Of a stretch of 64,000 bases of DNA, positions 13,001 to 30,430 are shown one piece after another. Within the stretch, counting starts at the first letter, position 1; every line of letters starts with the position of its first letter. Below the pieces are notes generated by a model, which was not told the origin of the DNA, ran no database searches, and worked only from the letters and a program-made list of their open reading frames with translations. The stretch is taken from NCBI GenBank assembly GCA_012295275.1, contig CM022670.1, positions 22,761,755 through 22,825,754 on the forward strand, read 5' to 3'. The position numbers and the translations under genes are program-made. Source of the stretch: Chrysomallon squamiferum. Its lineage: Eukaryota > Mollusca > Gastropoda > Neomphalida > Peltospiridae.

Positions 13001-16000
13001 AATTAGGTAAAAACATTTAAAAAATGTATTCAGGATGATGGAATGATTTATAACCAAAAATATATACCATGGCTATTAATGTATAAATCATGAGAAAACA
13101 AGAGAGAGAGAGAGAGATAGAGAGAGAGAAAGAAAAAAAAAAATGTTTTAAGGAGGACTGATCTTAATTAATAATATATCAGAAGAACTATTGTTTTCAG
13201 GGATGAAACCTTCCCAAAACTTAATAATGAAAATTGTTCTATTTTTATTTGCTTTACATTTTAACCTTACATACCTTGAGCAGCTGTGTGTGAACATGGC
13301 GTACTATCAAGTCAATGGCCACATCATTTTCTCCTCCTGAAATATTAGATTATTTTACTTACTTTGCTTAAATAATGTCAAAGACTGCAAACATCCAGTA
13401 AAGAAACAGAATAGTTTGCAGTGAGTAACTTTAAACAGTAACTAGGTATCTAGTAAACACTGAATATTTATTAGACTGAAATGTTATCCGATTCCAAACT
13501 TTCTTTCTTGACAGATGTTAATTCATGCTAAACATGGAGCTATCACTAATGCAAATTTTAGCCAAATATTGATAGCGTGTTGGCAAATGGCTGTTTTCAG
13601 GACACAACAATTTCCACATTTTTTAAATAGGATGGGGATAAAACAAAGTTAACAGAAAAATAATTTATTAAAACATGAAAAAGGTTCACTGTGTTCTAAA
13701 ACTAACAAGACAACTGATGGAAATTACTATTCAGAACCTGACATTTTTTTAATTTAATATTTTGAATTATTTATTGTGTCTTCAAAATACACCTAAGCTG
13801 TAAATGATGCTTCAATGATAAATGGAAGCTGGTCACGATACATCTTTGTTGGAATCATTTTGAAGTTACCTCTTGGAACAATAATATCAGCAGAGGACAT
13901 TGTTGGTTCAATATAGTGTTCAAAAGCTGGCTTCACAAATTTGTTGTACTGTTTCAAGACACCAGCAAGGCCACGACCTCGGTCAGATATATCTCTCATT
14001 AAACGCCTAGCCAGTCGTATGTCTGAATCAGTGTCCACAAACACTTTTATGTCCATCAACTATAAAAAAGAAAAGAAAAGAAACTCCAGCAATGTATAAA
14101 AATGTTTATAAAATGTCAATTCATTACCACAATAAATGTTTAAATTTGCACATATTTTTCAAAATAGTATCTTTTATAAACAGAAAAGACCTTTTATTTC
14201 AAGGAGGAGAAATAAATAAATAAAAAGAATAAAATGTAAAATGAAATTATTAAATAGAAATTTGTATTTTCGTTGTGATTTAACAATAATATGGATATAA
14301 TCTGTTTATTCTTTGTACACATTTAATAACTGAAACTTACTTGCAATAGTTCTTTGCTCACAAAACTCATAATGCCTTCAAAAATTACAACATTGGCACC
14401 ATATATTGTTTTCTGAAAAATATTTTAAATATATAATAATGCACAGAGGGATGAAACTAATCAGTTTCTGGAGAAAAATAAATTCAATAATTTTATAAAT
14501 TTTCAAATCTTTTATTTTATTTTGTAAAGATTCAGAAATATAAATTTTTTAAAACAAATAAATAAAACATTTTCAAATCTACTGTTCAAATTACTCAAGA
14601 ATAATGTTGTTTAGCTTAATCTGTTGAAAGAAATAAACAACAAATTAGAACCAACCATATGAGATTCTCTGGCATGTGTAGAAAAGTTGTATATTGGAAC
14701 TTCGACATTCTTCCCTTCTCTCAAACGGGAAAGTGTTTCAACAAGAAGATCAAAGTCAAAAGCTTCTGGGTGGTCAAAGTTGTATTCGTTGATAGCTGCT
14801 AACTCATGCTGTTCTTGATTAAGCACCTTAAAAAATAAATAAATAAATAAAAAAATTAAAATTTTACTATACAGGTACAAAAGATTACAAAATGGAGATA
14901 CTTTTAAATAATTACAAATTTAAAATAACCATATAAATCTTCTAAAAATATCCAGCTATTTCTAAACATACACTATTCTCCACAAAAAAAGAAGAAAAAA
15001 AGTTATAAATGATTAAACTATTTAATTGTTACTTCATGTATCTGGTAACCATTAAACAAGTATGTATCTTATACAGAGATGAAGAAGATCAAATGATACC
15101 TTATAAAATGAATCCATGCTGAGAAGACTGACCCAGGGAACATCAAGAGCTTCGATGATCTTGCGCGCTACTGTCGTTTTACCAGATGCACTGCCTCCAC
15201 ATATACCTGCATTTGCCACAAACATCTGTGTAATTTAACTACAATCCAACTAATGAATGTGAACATAACATTAACAAACCCACTATACACACTGTACACA
15301 AACATAAATAAATTTAACTTATTTACTGATATATCAGATTGTACAGGGAATATAACTGAACATTGTTCACACTGCTCCCAAACTTCTTCCTGGTACTGAA
15401 GAAAGTTATAATATTTTTCTTACTTTTTCAGCCTTTCCTGTAAAAGAAATAAAAATAGGTCAAACCCGCTTATTTTATCTTTTGGCCTTAACAAATTTTT
15501 TAAATTTTAAAACATTTAAAAGTTTTAAATTTATTTTCTTTTCATGATAATTCTGGAACCTAAAGCGGGTTACTGGATTTGATTATCAAATAGGAAAGTT
15601 TTTTAAATTTAAAGGCAAAAAGGCATTTTTTTTTAAAAACCAATGAGAAACCACTTCTATTTATGAAATAAAAAAATACATTTTGCAGACTGATAAATGG
15701 GCTTTGATTTGATATAAATAAGTTATGGCCTTAAGATAGGAATTTTTTTTTAATATACTGATAACTTAATGAGATCTGATACAAAGCTAATTGGCCTTTT
15801 TCTTTTGTTTGTGTACATGCCTGAAGTTGAATATTTAGAAACTACAAACTTGAAAATTAACAAACAAAAAAAAAGATATACTGGAGACCAGTTTTGTTAT
15901 GATTATTAATTTTCTTTCTTCTTCTTATTATTATTATTTTTTTAAATGTTGCATTTATAACATATTTCTTCTAGGAAAAAACAAAATAAATATTATATAA

Positions 16001-17237
16001 AAATTTTGATAAGAGATTCATTTTATTATTTAAATAACTGAAGGAAAAAAAATAATAAGAGACATTCCTTCAAAATAAAAACTGCCAAAATGTTACTTTG
16101 TTTACCATATAAAGTACAAAACTGTTTGTAAATAAGAATTTCAGTGGTTTTTTTTTTTTTTTTTTTTTTTTAAATGTAAACAGCTACACAAACCGATCAC
16201 AAAAGCTTTGTTCATCTGTCCCATTGAGTTGTACCATGGAGGTCTTCCAGCAGTATACAAGGTACGTGTTGCTGTGTGTACAACCCGTGCTTTAGATTTG
16301 GAAGATGAACCTGCAGGTGGTCTTCCTTTTTTCTTTGTGGGATGTTTTGTCGGGCTCTTTGGAGGCTTAACAGGAGATAAAGGTATATTACTGTTTCCAT
16401 TTGGAGTGCCAGGGCAAAATACTTCTGCCACATCTTCTCCTTCTCCACTTCCACTAAAATGATTAATAAATAAATTAAGTCAAAAGCAGTTAAATGTGGT
16501 GGGGGAATTATTTAATAATTATGGAACATGTTAAAGTAATTAATATATATTAGAAATATACTATAGGCTTCCAAGTCTGAGAATGTTCGTTACAAAATAT
16601 ACAGCTAGGTCTTTTTTCCAATTTCTTTTAGTGGTTTGTATATTCCATCATATGGTAGTTCACACATAGAGCAGTATAATATACTTTGAGACCAGAATGA
16701 AATTTCTATATTCAGTATGGGTTTGTATTTCAGTCTTCAACAAAATAAGATAGCATGTTTAAATATTTCAATCCACTGCTTTCTGAACATGATTAAAAGG
16801 CATTTTCCATTAATTAATATTAAATGTTTCCTAGAGAGTACTAAGCTTGAGGAAATATATCAGTTTATGTCCACTCCTTGTTTTAGTTGTTAGCAGGCTT
16901 TATTCAACAGTTTGTCATATTTTTTTGCTTTACTCCCACTGCAGTATATATATATATATATATACAACATTTGCTTTGTCAGACTTGTTTATTTAAAAAA
17001 AATAATAACAAGAACACATTTTTCAACATCAACACATGCAGAAAAGTTCTTTGTAACTAAAATAACTCTACTGAGCAGTGCTGATATATTTTTGGAAAAA
17101 TACACAGAATTTTACTTTCTCTGTTTAAGTTGATTTTTGTTTATAAAATGAAATAAATAAAATGCAATATATTATACAGGCCTAATTAAAATATGTACTT
17201 GTCCAAAAGTAGATTGGTATTATCCACTAGATGTTAA

Positions 17238-17283
<46 letters not shown>

Positions 17284-17956
17284 TGTAAATAAATAAATTC
17301 CCCCCAAATAAAACAAAATATTATGTTAAATTTTTTCAGACCTAAACTGCACGATCACCATGGCTATTTTATGGTTATGTATTTCAAGTAGTTGAAATAC
17401 CTGGCCGAACTGTTTGTTGATGAAAAGTATTAGTAAAGTGATGGTGGTGAGGAAAACTGATATTCCATTTACTCAATACTATAAAAAGCAAACAACATTA
17501 GAATCTATGGGTTTCGTTTATTGTTGTTTTTTCCCAATATCTTGTTTGACGTAGGCAAATTCTTTATTTTATTTTCCCTATTTTTTAGAGACAAAATATA
17601 AATAATTTAATGAATTTTCTGTATGATTATGAATTAGAATACACAGTAATGTAGTTATTCTTTCCAACGAAAACTGCTATTAAGAGGGATGATTAACTTC
17701 ACTTCGAATATTTTTTTAAAATGCTAATCAGATGAGTCAATGACTGGTCTAGGTCTGATGTAACAAAGCACGTTTCCAATATTTCCTGCATCCTGACTAC
17801 AGTTTAAAAAGAAACAGACGTCCAAACAATACGTTATTAAAGAAACTATTTTACAATAAAAACATTTTACTTTCAAAAAGACATTTTCTGTGATTACCTA
17901 TCAGATGCTGAACTGGCGACACTTCGTGTTTCAAACTTAAAAATTGCCTCCGACAT
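10027..17956 (-). CDS. UCKL1: Uridine-cytidine kinase-like 1 (uridine kinase plus UPRT-like domain)
   Basis: Pyrimidine salvage enzyme: an N-terminal uridine/cytidine kinase fused to a C-terminal uracil phosphoribosyltransferase-like domain. Coding exons in transcript order: 17956-17898, 16453-16194, 15206-15100, 14826-14656, 14412-14341, 14059-13870, 13336-13275, 12996-12878, 12436-12343, 11977-11915, 11230-11108, 10941-10776, 10398-10300, 10073-10027. They total 1632 bases, 543 residues with no frame break, close to the vertebrate length. Visible: a Ser/Pro/Lys-rich N-terminus, the family signature [12 protein letters not shown], the P-loop [12 protein letters not shown], the kinase core [17 protein letters not shown], and in the UPRT half SILRAGETM, the PRPP-loop-like [14 protein letters not shown] and the conserved C-terminus [13 protein letters not shown]. 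The start [11 protein letters not shown] is the only ATG spliced in frame. The 14656 donor (GTTGG) is weak. Confidence 0.97.
10495..10690. repeat. About 70-bp tandem repeat in a UCKL1 intron, ~2.8 copies
   Basis: Related units start near 10497, 10567 and 10637. Each reads aaataaaaat.ct.actgtaatatag, then tttacaataata.agaata and cttactta. The copies are diverged by several bases and lie in the intron between the 10776 and 10398 exons. Confidence 0.7.
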
Positions 17957-18600
17957 ATTTTTTGTTCTAACATCGCGCACTAAACCGACGATAACCGAGA
18001 AATACCGACCATTTCTAGTATTACTGGATTCACTCAATAAAATAATCGAGAGTAGAAAGTATATAAACTTTCTTTAGACAGTTATTCATATCATCGCAGT
18101 ATTCTTTTATATCTTTATTACACTACTGCTTGCTATAACACTTTTGTATTATCACAATAATATTTTAATGACACAAGTTTGTATTTTAAATTTTAACACG
18201 AAGAACTACTGCTAACTGATAAAACTGATAAAACTGATGAAGCGGCCGTAAAATGATGACAGTTATAAATAAATAAATAAATACATTTATTTCACATCTG
18301 TCATTTGTACATATGTTCATGCATATTTATATTAATTATATTGGCTGTTAAAGTAAATGTATGACCACTTTCAGTTGTCTTAATTTCTGTTGTTTTAAAA
18401 ATCAAAAATTAAATGTCTTCATCTGAAGATCAGTAGGACCGCGCCAGTGTTGTTAAATAGAGTAGTTTAGATTAAGTTCGAAGCTTTTAACGTGATAAAT
18501 TTATGTAATATTCAATGGAAATAAAGTAATAACTTTTGTAATAAAATTATTATATCAACGCCTTTCAGTATTTAAGGATACATGATGTAAAACAAATTTA
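17957..18600. promoter_or_regulatory. 5' flank of UCKL1, probable promoter region
   Basis: Upstream of the UCKL1 start codon lies sequence somewhat richer in CpG than its surroundings (for example gcgcactaaaccgacgataaccg near 17974 and gaagcggccg near 18240). No TATA box or start site can be placed with confidence. No gene is seen here. Confidence 0.35.
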
Positions 18601-18775
18601 TAGGTCACGTGCGACCACATCATGGCTAAGTTATCAATTACAGGTACCGAACCATTTCTTGGATTTCGGGATATATATTTATCTTTACTTCTGATATAAA
18701 ATAAACAATAAACGATAAAGACTGGTACTCTATTGGGTGCTATTTTTGCGTGTGATCTACACGTCATGAAATTTA

Positions 18776-19530
18776 CAGATATATAATTTGGTAGCTCACC
18801 TGCATTCCACTCTGTGATTTTACTTGTTTATTTACCTTTCAGTTTCTAAAGAACCCTTAAGGTTTTTGCAACGTGATCAGCGACGAGACGAAGGCAGTTG
18901 CATTTTTACAAAGGAATGGCTTTGTAGATGATGAAGAAAATGTTGCACCAAGTCATCACTGTGGTGGAGAAACGAAGGAAGCTCTAAGAAAAGGGAAAAA
19001 ACGGCGAAATCTTGCCAACTTTACGTTGAACAATTTAAATGGCGTTCTATAGAAATATATATATATATATATATATATGTAAGTTTATATATATATAATT
19101 TCTATGAGATAAGAGGGTAACAAGAAAGGATAATTATATTCCTTTAACAGGAAATGTCAGATTATAGCAGGCAGTTAAAGTAATACAACAGATTTAACCA
19201 AGCTTGGATCGATAGGAAGATCTTAAAATCTTTTAAGATTAATGCATGGTACATATATAAGAACATCACATCTAGGCAAACTTTACTTCTCTAAGAGATA
19301 TACAATTTGGTAACTCACCTGTGATTTTACTTGTTCATTTACTTTTCAGTTTCTAAAGAACCCTTACGGTTTTTAAAACGTGATCATCTACAAAGCCATC
19401 TTTACGAAGAAATGGCTTTGTAGATGATGAAGAAAATGTTGCACCAAGTCATCACTGTGGTGGAGAAATGAAGGAAGCTCAAAGAAAATGGAAAAACGGA
19501 GAAATCTTGCCAGCTTTACGTTGAATAACT
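18776..19530. repeat. Dispersed direct duplication of a ~240-bp block
   Basis: Copy 1 at 18776-19035 and copy 2 at 19300-19530 share long near-identical stretches: tttggtarctcacctg, tgattttacttgtt, tttctaaagaaccctta, and most of aatggctttgtagatgatga through ccaagtcatcactgtggtgg. Copy 2 differs at a hairpin (19383-19428). Confidence 0.9.
19383..19428. repeat. Perfect 17-bp inverted repeat (hairpin, 12-nt loop)
   Basis: atcatctacaaagccat (19383-19399) is followed after 12 bases by its exact complement atggctttgtagatgat (19412-19428). The sister copy has only the right arm, at 18917 onward. Confidence 0.9.
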
Positions 19531-20559
19531 CATGGCTGCCAAACATCAAATTTATATACTTCTTAGCCCTTGTTCCTATAAATTATAAATGTATAATAAA
19601 AGGAAAATTTGTTTCATTTATGCCATGAAAAGTAATTATAAAAAATCATGAATAAACAATATAATAATTAAAATAATCTCGGTGTAGATCACACGCCAAA
19701 GGAACACCCTCTATTGAATAGATGTAAATTAATACACTTCTAAAGCAGCAGTGTCTGTTTGGTCTTTATTAATTCACACACACGCACACACATACACACA
19801 CAAAAAGAAGAAGAAGAAAAAATATTAATAATAATAACACCTTTAAATGATATACTTTTCATTAGCAATTTGCGATTCTGCTAGCCTTTTAGACACGATA
19901 ACTGAAAATGAAAGGAAACTTATTGTAATATGATCACGTGTACACAACACTCACTTGAACTGGCGTCATGGAAACTTAAAACGCGTCTAATTCAAAAGTG
20001 GCCCAGTTTCAATAAAAAAAAAAAAAAACAATTTTCTGGATTTTTCCTACCACTGGATGCCGAATAAATGGTTCGGTACCTTTAGTAATAATTCTTTAAT
20101 ATACTTATAACCTATATGAAACAGGCTAAACGGAAATATTTCAGTGGTTCTGTTGAATCTTCTGGCAAACACTCTATCAGTACAAACTGCTGTCATCAAA
20201 ATAACTGGGTGTGAAAATCCAAAACTATTATAGCAAGCAATAAGATCCACAAAGATTAAAAAATACCCGTGATGATACGAACAGCAGTCTTTTGGTTGTT
20301 TTATTGAGATTTTTAGTGAGAGATTTGTTGTCAGTAGTACATAAACTGCTGTCGGTTGTTTCCGGTTTATGTCGGTATTTAGTAAGACCTTTAGACATTA
20401 AATAACAGGTTAAAAATCTAAAATAAATTATACAGTTTCCAGAAAAAATATTATACATAGATAAATAAGTAGATATTACAAACTAATAGCAAAAGTTATT
20501 GGTTTATTTAATAATTATATTTCATATCCGCACAAACAATGTTTATTTTTATTGATTGG

Positions 20560-20724
20560 ATAACACGGTATCAGCAGACGAATCGGACCACCAAACTTCC
20601 AAAGTAATATTAATACTAGTAGTTATGCACATAACAGTGGAAATTGCAGAAGTGTCGTAGGTACTGTGTCATTTTTAAAGATAATTTTCACATGAATACA
20701 GCTGTTTTTACACAAGACTGACAG
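20560..20724 (+). other. SQLE: Candidate 5' UTR exon of squalene monooxygenase
   Basis: A consensus donor, gacag followed by gtaagt, ends at 20724 and points at the first coding exon at 21564. The exon's 5' boundary is not visible; the range start is a guess. No ATG in it opens the SQLE frame. Confidence 0.4.
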
Positions 20725-21041
20725 GTAAGTTAAATTGTTTATCATTCGTTGCCATTTCTTTAATGTGACAATACTGAATCCATAACTTATTAACTCAGTA
20801 ACTGAACGTATATAATGATAAACATAATCATAATGTGGCCACAGAACTTGAACTAATTCTTTAGTTTTTAAAATCAGATTACCAAAACTATTCTAATATT
20901 CCTTTTTATTCAGAATAAAAAGTAATACGTTACAGGTTACACAGCTATTTAAATTATTTAGATTCGGATCCAATGTTTTAATATTCAGGTCCAACTAAAT
21001 CAGTTTCAGTGTCATGAGACAACACTTATCCAAACTACACT

Positions 21042-21261
21042 CGGTGGCTTGCAGAGGGGGGGGGGCAATGGGGCGGCGTCCCCGGGCATCCAAATGGGGG
21101 GCATCCAATCAGAGAAAAGATCTTAATAAATTTGGTTGATTTATATTTCATCTGTGTTTACATATTCAAAATATCTTCCTTTCTCATAATATTTCTCACT
21201 ACTAGACCTTATACTTGAGTCTTTCGGGCATACACTGATACAGTCAAGGACTACACCACTG
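21042..21261. mobile_element. hAT-type MITE, about 220 bp
   Basis: The left end cggtggcttgcagagg and right end ctacaccactg (complement cagtggtgtag) form terminal repeats of the CAGTGG type seen in hAT elements. The flanks carry an 8-bp near-identical duplication: actacact before, actacacc after. The left interior has the G run and ccccgggcatcc often seen next to hAT ends. There is no transposase ORF, so the element is non-autonomous. It sits in the intron before the first coding exon of SQLE. Confidence 0.65.
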
Positions 21262-21571
21262 ACTACACCAGTGATTTTTCACTTCCAAACATTTTATTTA
21301 TTTATTTATTTATTTATTTATTATTGTTTTTTATTATTTTATTTATTTATTTATTTTTTTTTTTTCTGTTCTTACTGATAACATATTATCTGGAGCTAAT
21401 ACTGTTAGGGGGAAAAAAGCCACGAATAACATTTGCATGTTGCCTATTTTAAAGAACAATTAAAATGTTAAAATTTTATAATTTAATTAAATTTTTTTAG
21501 TTTGATGAATACTGTCACCATTTTTATTTATTTATTTATTTATTATTATTTTTTTTTTTTTAGCAGTGGTA

Positions 21572-26264
<4,693 letters not shown>

Positions 26265-28457
26265 ACACAGACTATATATTTATATAAGAAAAGTGCTTTG
26301 TGAATTTTATATTACAATGTGTAAGTCTTTATTTTGTCTTAATTTTTTAGTTTTTCTTTCATAAAGATCTAGTTTAGAAAATTTAGAAAGAATTACCTTT
26401 ATAAACAGAATTACATCTTCCACTGTCTGCATTACTCATGGAAAAATTTTACTTTTTATTAATCTTATTATTTTCATGCAAATTTCAACCTTTTTACCTT
26501 TCATTAACAAATGTGATATCCATAAATCACCTTGGTATCTATATAATGTATATATTTTTTTATAATTTAAATTATTATAATCAGATTATTTTAGAATGAT
26601 ATACTTTTTAATTGTTGACTTTTTCTTAGCTTTTGTCTCCATTTTCTAATTTATAAAAAATGATTTCATATTATAGATATTGGGATATATGTACATTTTA
26701 ATTATGTTTCAAATAATATTATAATAAGTTTTTTTTTTTTAAATCACCAATGTTACATGTTAATTAGCATCAAAAGCATGTATCAGCAATGCAGTGTTTT
26801 CTGATTTTCATGTTATCAGTATTAGATAAATTGAGGCATAATGCACAGTTTAATTAACAGTTATCATGCTTTCTCTATTTTGTCTTATGAAACAGTGACC
26901 AAAAAGAAAGCGAAAAAAGACAATGTGCCTTTTTCACAGACTTTTGTAAATATTAGAAAATCCAGACTATATGATATATTATTATGAGAAGATGTACAAG
27001 TTATTTCATATGTTTGTAAATCTAAATATCTGAACTGCTAAAAAAAAAGCATAAATAAATGCATTTGTTGTAAATCTTTGCATTGGCAAATTTATATTCT
27101 GGAGTTAAAAAAAAAAAAAAAATTATACTTTTTCTTTATTAATTATAAACAGTTATGACAAGCCAGTTTTAGGTGTGTAATTTTCAAAACAATGTTTCAG
27201 CTATATATATATATTTCTTTTTTCTTGTTTTTTTAAATGCAAATCTGGATAAGTGTCAAATGATCAAATGCTTTATAAAAAAAATAAATGGGATGCAGAT
27301 CAATTAAAACATATTTGAAGATTTCCAAGTTGATGATTTATGAAAGGGCTCTAGTGTTTCTTCAAGTAGCGGAGTATGTACGACTACATAGTAATTTTTA
27401 TAGTACCAGCGAACTCAAAAATGACATACCTAAAAGTTTTGTTAGTTGAATGGACTAGCTGGGAACCGTTCTTAACCATACGGTTGGCAAAGATTTAACA
27501 AAAAAGGATATAAACCTATGGAGAAAGCCAACAATATCCATTCAAATGTCCTTCTAAGCTGTTCTCGGGGATATTCTCCAAAAAGTAACAAAAAATTGCA
27601 CACTTTTGTTAAAAAAATAACAGACCCCCCCAAAAAACAACCCTGCAAAACAGCAACAGCACATTTGAAAGTTGTGCACATTGCTTGCTCCTTTGAACAA
27701 AATTGTACCTGTTCAGAACTGGGTAAAGATGGCAATGTTCATTGATTCAGGCCTAGCGGATGCCAGATGTGCAGTGCGGATGCCAGAACATATAATAATC
27801 AGAATGAAGATGTTGGTGGCGTTACTATCACTGTAACAGGCAGGAATTTATTGTTTTCAGTAGCTTTAATACTTTATTTGAAAAATTAAAAAGTATTTTT
27901 CTGTCGGGCTGGGTCGCTAAACAAGCATATTTAAATCTGGTCTGATATGGACATAATTCTGTTAAATCGATTACAGATTGAACGATAAATGAATAATGCA
28001 TACTAAATTTATTACTTGCGTTGTAGCCAGTCATACATTTATATATTTACAAACAATCATTAAATTATAAAAGAAATACACAAAGCTATATTCGCTCCAA
28101 GTTGGTGAAACAAACAGGTGATGTCAGACATTTTATAATTTAAATAAAACAAATGTAATAATATCTCGCAGATATTTAGGTTCCAAAAATTATCTATGAC
28201 GTGTTAAGATTTAATTTATATTAATATATTTAATAATTTATTATGAATTAATTACAATCTATAATAATTATTAATTTTAAATATTTTATATCAAAAACTA
28301 GGATAAATTTTAAAAATAACTAACTTCATTCTTTTTCAAATTTCAAAATCGAAAAATAAAGCTTTTTGTCTAGCAGAAGAAAATTAAAAAATGTTCACAA
28401 GTTTTTATATTACTAGTGAACACTATGCTAAATGAACCTGCTTAATTGAATAAAATA
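26265..28457. other. 3' flank of SQLE, no supported gene
   Basis: The first ~900 bases are probably SQLE 3' UTR, with several AATAAA words (for example near 27052 and 27287). 27330-28050 has higher GC and short ORFs on both strands without recognisable domains. A 12-base word gcggatgccaga occurs twice near 27756-27787. Nothing else is seen. Confidence 0.5.
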
Positions 28458-28978
28458 CAGTAGTACCTCGACTTACGAGCGTTTCGAGTTACGAGGAGTT
28501 GCCCGGTCGATTTTTTGCTTTGAGTTGTGAGCCAAAATCCGAGTTACGAGCTTCAGACACGCCGCCGCTAATTGGCATAACGAACAACATAACATCCGGC
28601 TAGCATCCCGCGCCTCGTTCGTTTACTTCACGTGGTTACCTCGCCGCGGAAGCATCTTGTTGTATTGACATCGCGTTTTGTGCAGTATTTTGTCAAATTT
28701 CTTTTTTCCAACCACGGATCCTAAGAAAGTGCGTGCAAAGGACAGTGCTGAGAAGAAGAAGCGGATGATGTCTATTGAATTAAAGCTTGAACTCACAAAA
28801 AACATGAGCGAGGTGTGCACGTAGTCGACTTGGCTAGGCAAACGAGCGTAGTTCCTCTGTGATATGTACCATACTGAAGTACAAGGAGTCGACAAAGGCT
28901 GTAATCCAAAATAATTTGTCTGATCTCCAAGATAAATACACTTTACAAAACCAACTTATTTCTTTAGATTATCTTTTA

Positions 28979-29011
<33 letters not shown>

Positions 29012-29205
29012 TTGTCATTTATAAAAACATTTTTCTTATTTAAAAACACGTTACAAAATTTCGTTTAAAAATGGGGTGGTTTTTGGTGGCTGGAACGGAT
29101 TAATGGTATTTCAATTAATTTCAGTTGGGAAAATTGATTTGATATACGAGCTCGGACACGGAACTAAACTCGTAAGTCAATGGTGGTATATGGTACTCTT
29201 GTTAA
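28458..29205 (+). mobile_element. Degenerate Tigger/pogo-type DNA transposon
   Basis: The left terminus cagtagtacctcgacttacg and a right terminus ending aaactcgtaagtc...ggtatatggtactctt are inverted copies of the kind seen in Tigger elements. Between them, 28717-28912 still encodes the start of a TIGD-like transposase (CENP-B-type DNA-binding region): DPKKVRAKDSAEKKKRMMS, IELKLEL, then after a frameshift in an A run KHERGVHVVDLARQ, then a stop. The rest of the transposase is gone, replaced by a T run (28979-29006). The element is dead and internally deleted. This is a cellular DNA transposon, not a virus. Confidence 0.85.
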
Positions 29206-30043
29206 TCAAGTATTGCAATAAAATGGATAAAATACTTTAGAAAAGGTGAGTATTCTTTAACACATATCACTACATAAAACAAATCATTAAACACACACAC
29301 ACACGTTACAGAAAATAAGTATTATTCCTAAATATACATTACACACAAAAAGATGTATATGTAAAAGTACGTACATGTTTCTATTTAATCCTGCATTCAA
29401 AATATCACGTTTTCACTTTTGAATCAATTTTGTTTATTATATAAATTAATACATATCGTTGCGGTTTTATGGGGTAGACTTAAGTGCAAACATTTAATAA
29501 CCTCGTATATCCACACACCTACTCATCCATATCCACACAAACAAGTGAAAAATAGAAATAAAAATAAACTTACATTAATATATAAATATATATATATATA
29601 TCTTTAAGAGAGAAAATAAAATGCTCGTTTTCACTTTTTTTTTTTTTTTTTTTTTTTTTTTAATGTATTTGTTCAAGGACAAATGGATCGAAACGATTTA
29701 AAAAAATATTCAGTATCTTTGATCTACAGACCTCAAAGGCATTGTCTTAAATATCACACGTGTGCAGCAGAATGAAATAGTTCCGCTGATAAACAGCTAG
29801 TTATTTGTGTTTTAGTTGAGTCTAATTTTTAAAAAAAATGTATTTATTTATTTATTTATTTATTTATTATTAAATTGATTTACCATTATTATTTTATAGT
29901 TAACAACAACAGCAGAAACAACAACAACAAATAAATAAATATTCACGGAAAACGCCAAACGTTTAATCCAGATTTGCAACTGACCAGATTTGCAACTGAT
30001 TTGCAACTAAAATAAAAATTGAATTCCAAAAAACTATAAAAGA

Positions 30044-30093
<50 letters not shown>

Positions 30094-30430
30094 TAAATCA
30101 ATAAATTAATAATAAATTAATGAAATCAATAAAAAAAAGTAAATCAAAAAATAAATCAATAAATCAACAAATAAATCAATAAATCAACAAATCAATCAAT
30201 AAATAAATAAGAAAAACAAAACAAAATAAATTATCCCAAACAATTTTAAATTCATAATTTTATTAATATTTATCTCCATATTTAGAATAAATTTTCTTTT
30301 AAACTATATAACAGACTTTACCATAACATTAACAAAATGGTGTATATCCTTTCTGCAAAGTTCCCACTTATTTACTGAATGATATATTTTCTTGTTTTCA
30401 AAGACATTAAACACAGCTGTACACAAACAA
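29206..30430. other. AT-rich intergenic sequence, no gene
   Basis: Low-complexity sequence with a short CA run near 29291, poly-T at 29634-29660, AATA/TTTA repeats at 29840-29870, and an (AAT)n and AAATC-rich tract at 30045-30210. A short tandem word, gatttgcaact, occurs three times at 29971-30009. Confidence 0.6.

Larger units (their letters stand above)
18641..20085. mobile_element. Inverted-repeat-bounded repeat cluster, possible degenerate DNA transposon
   Basis: Two nested inverted repeats face each other. The outer one is ggtaccgaaccattt at 18641 against its complement near 20070-20085. The inner one is gcgtgtgatctacac at 18748 against its complement at 19682-19696. Inside lies a duplicated block (18776-19035 and 19300-19530). 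In one frame both copies encode a fragment with VDDEENVAPSHHCGGE, which recalls a small Cys/His motif near a transposase N-terminus. I cannot name the family, and no target-site duplication is visible beside the outer repeats. The element call is inference. Confidence 0.4.

Noticed and set aside
16208-16462. Plus-strand ORF opposite a UCKL1 exon
   Set aside because: Shadow of the true minus-strand exon 16453-16194, which encodes the conserved [12 protein letters not shown].
20047-20458. Two minus-strand ORFs upstream of SQLE
   Set aside because: No recognisable motif; they overlap a repeat cluster and the likely promoter region.
27472-27745. Overlapping ORFs on both strands, 75-87 aa
   Set aside because: No domain, no splice context, and both strands equally open; treated as chance.
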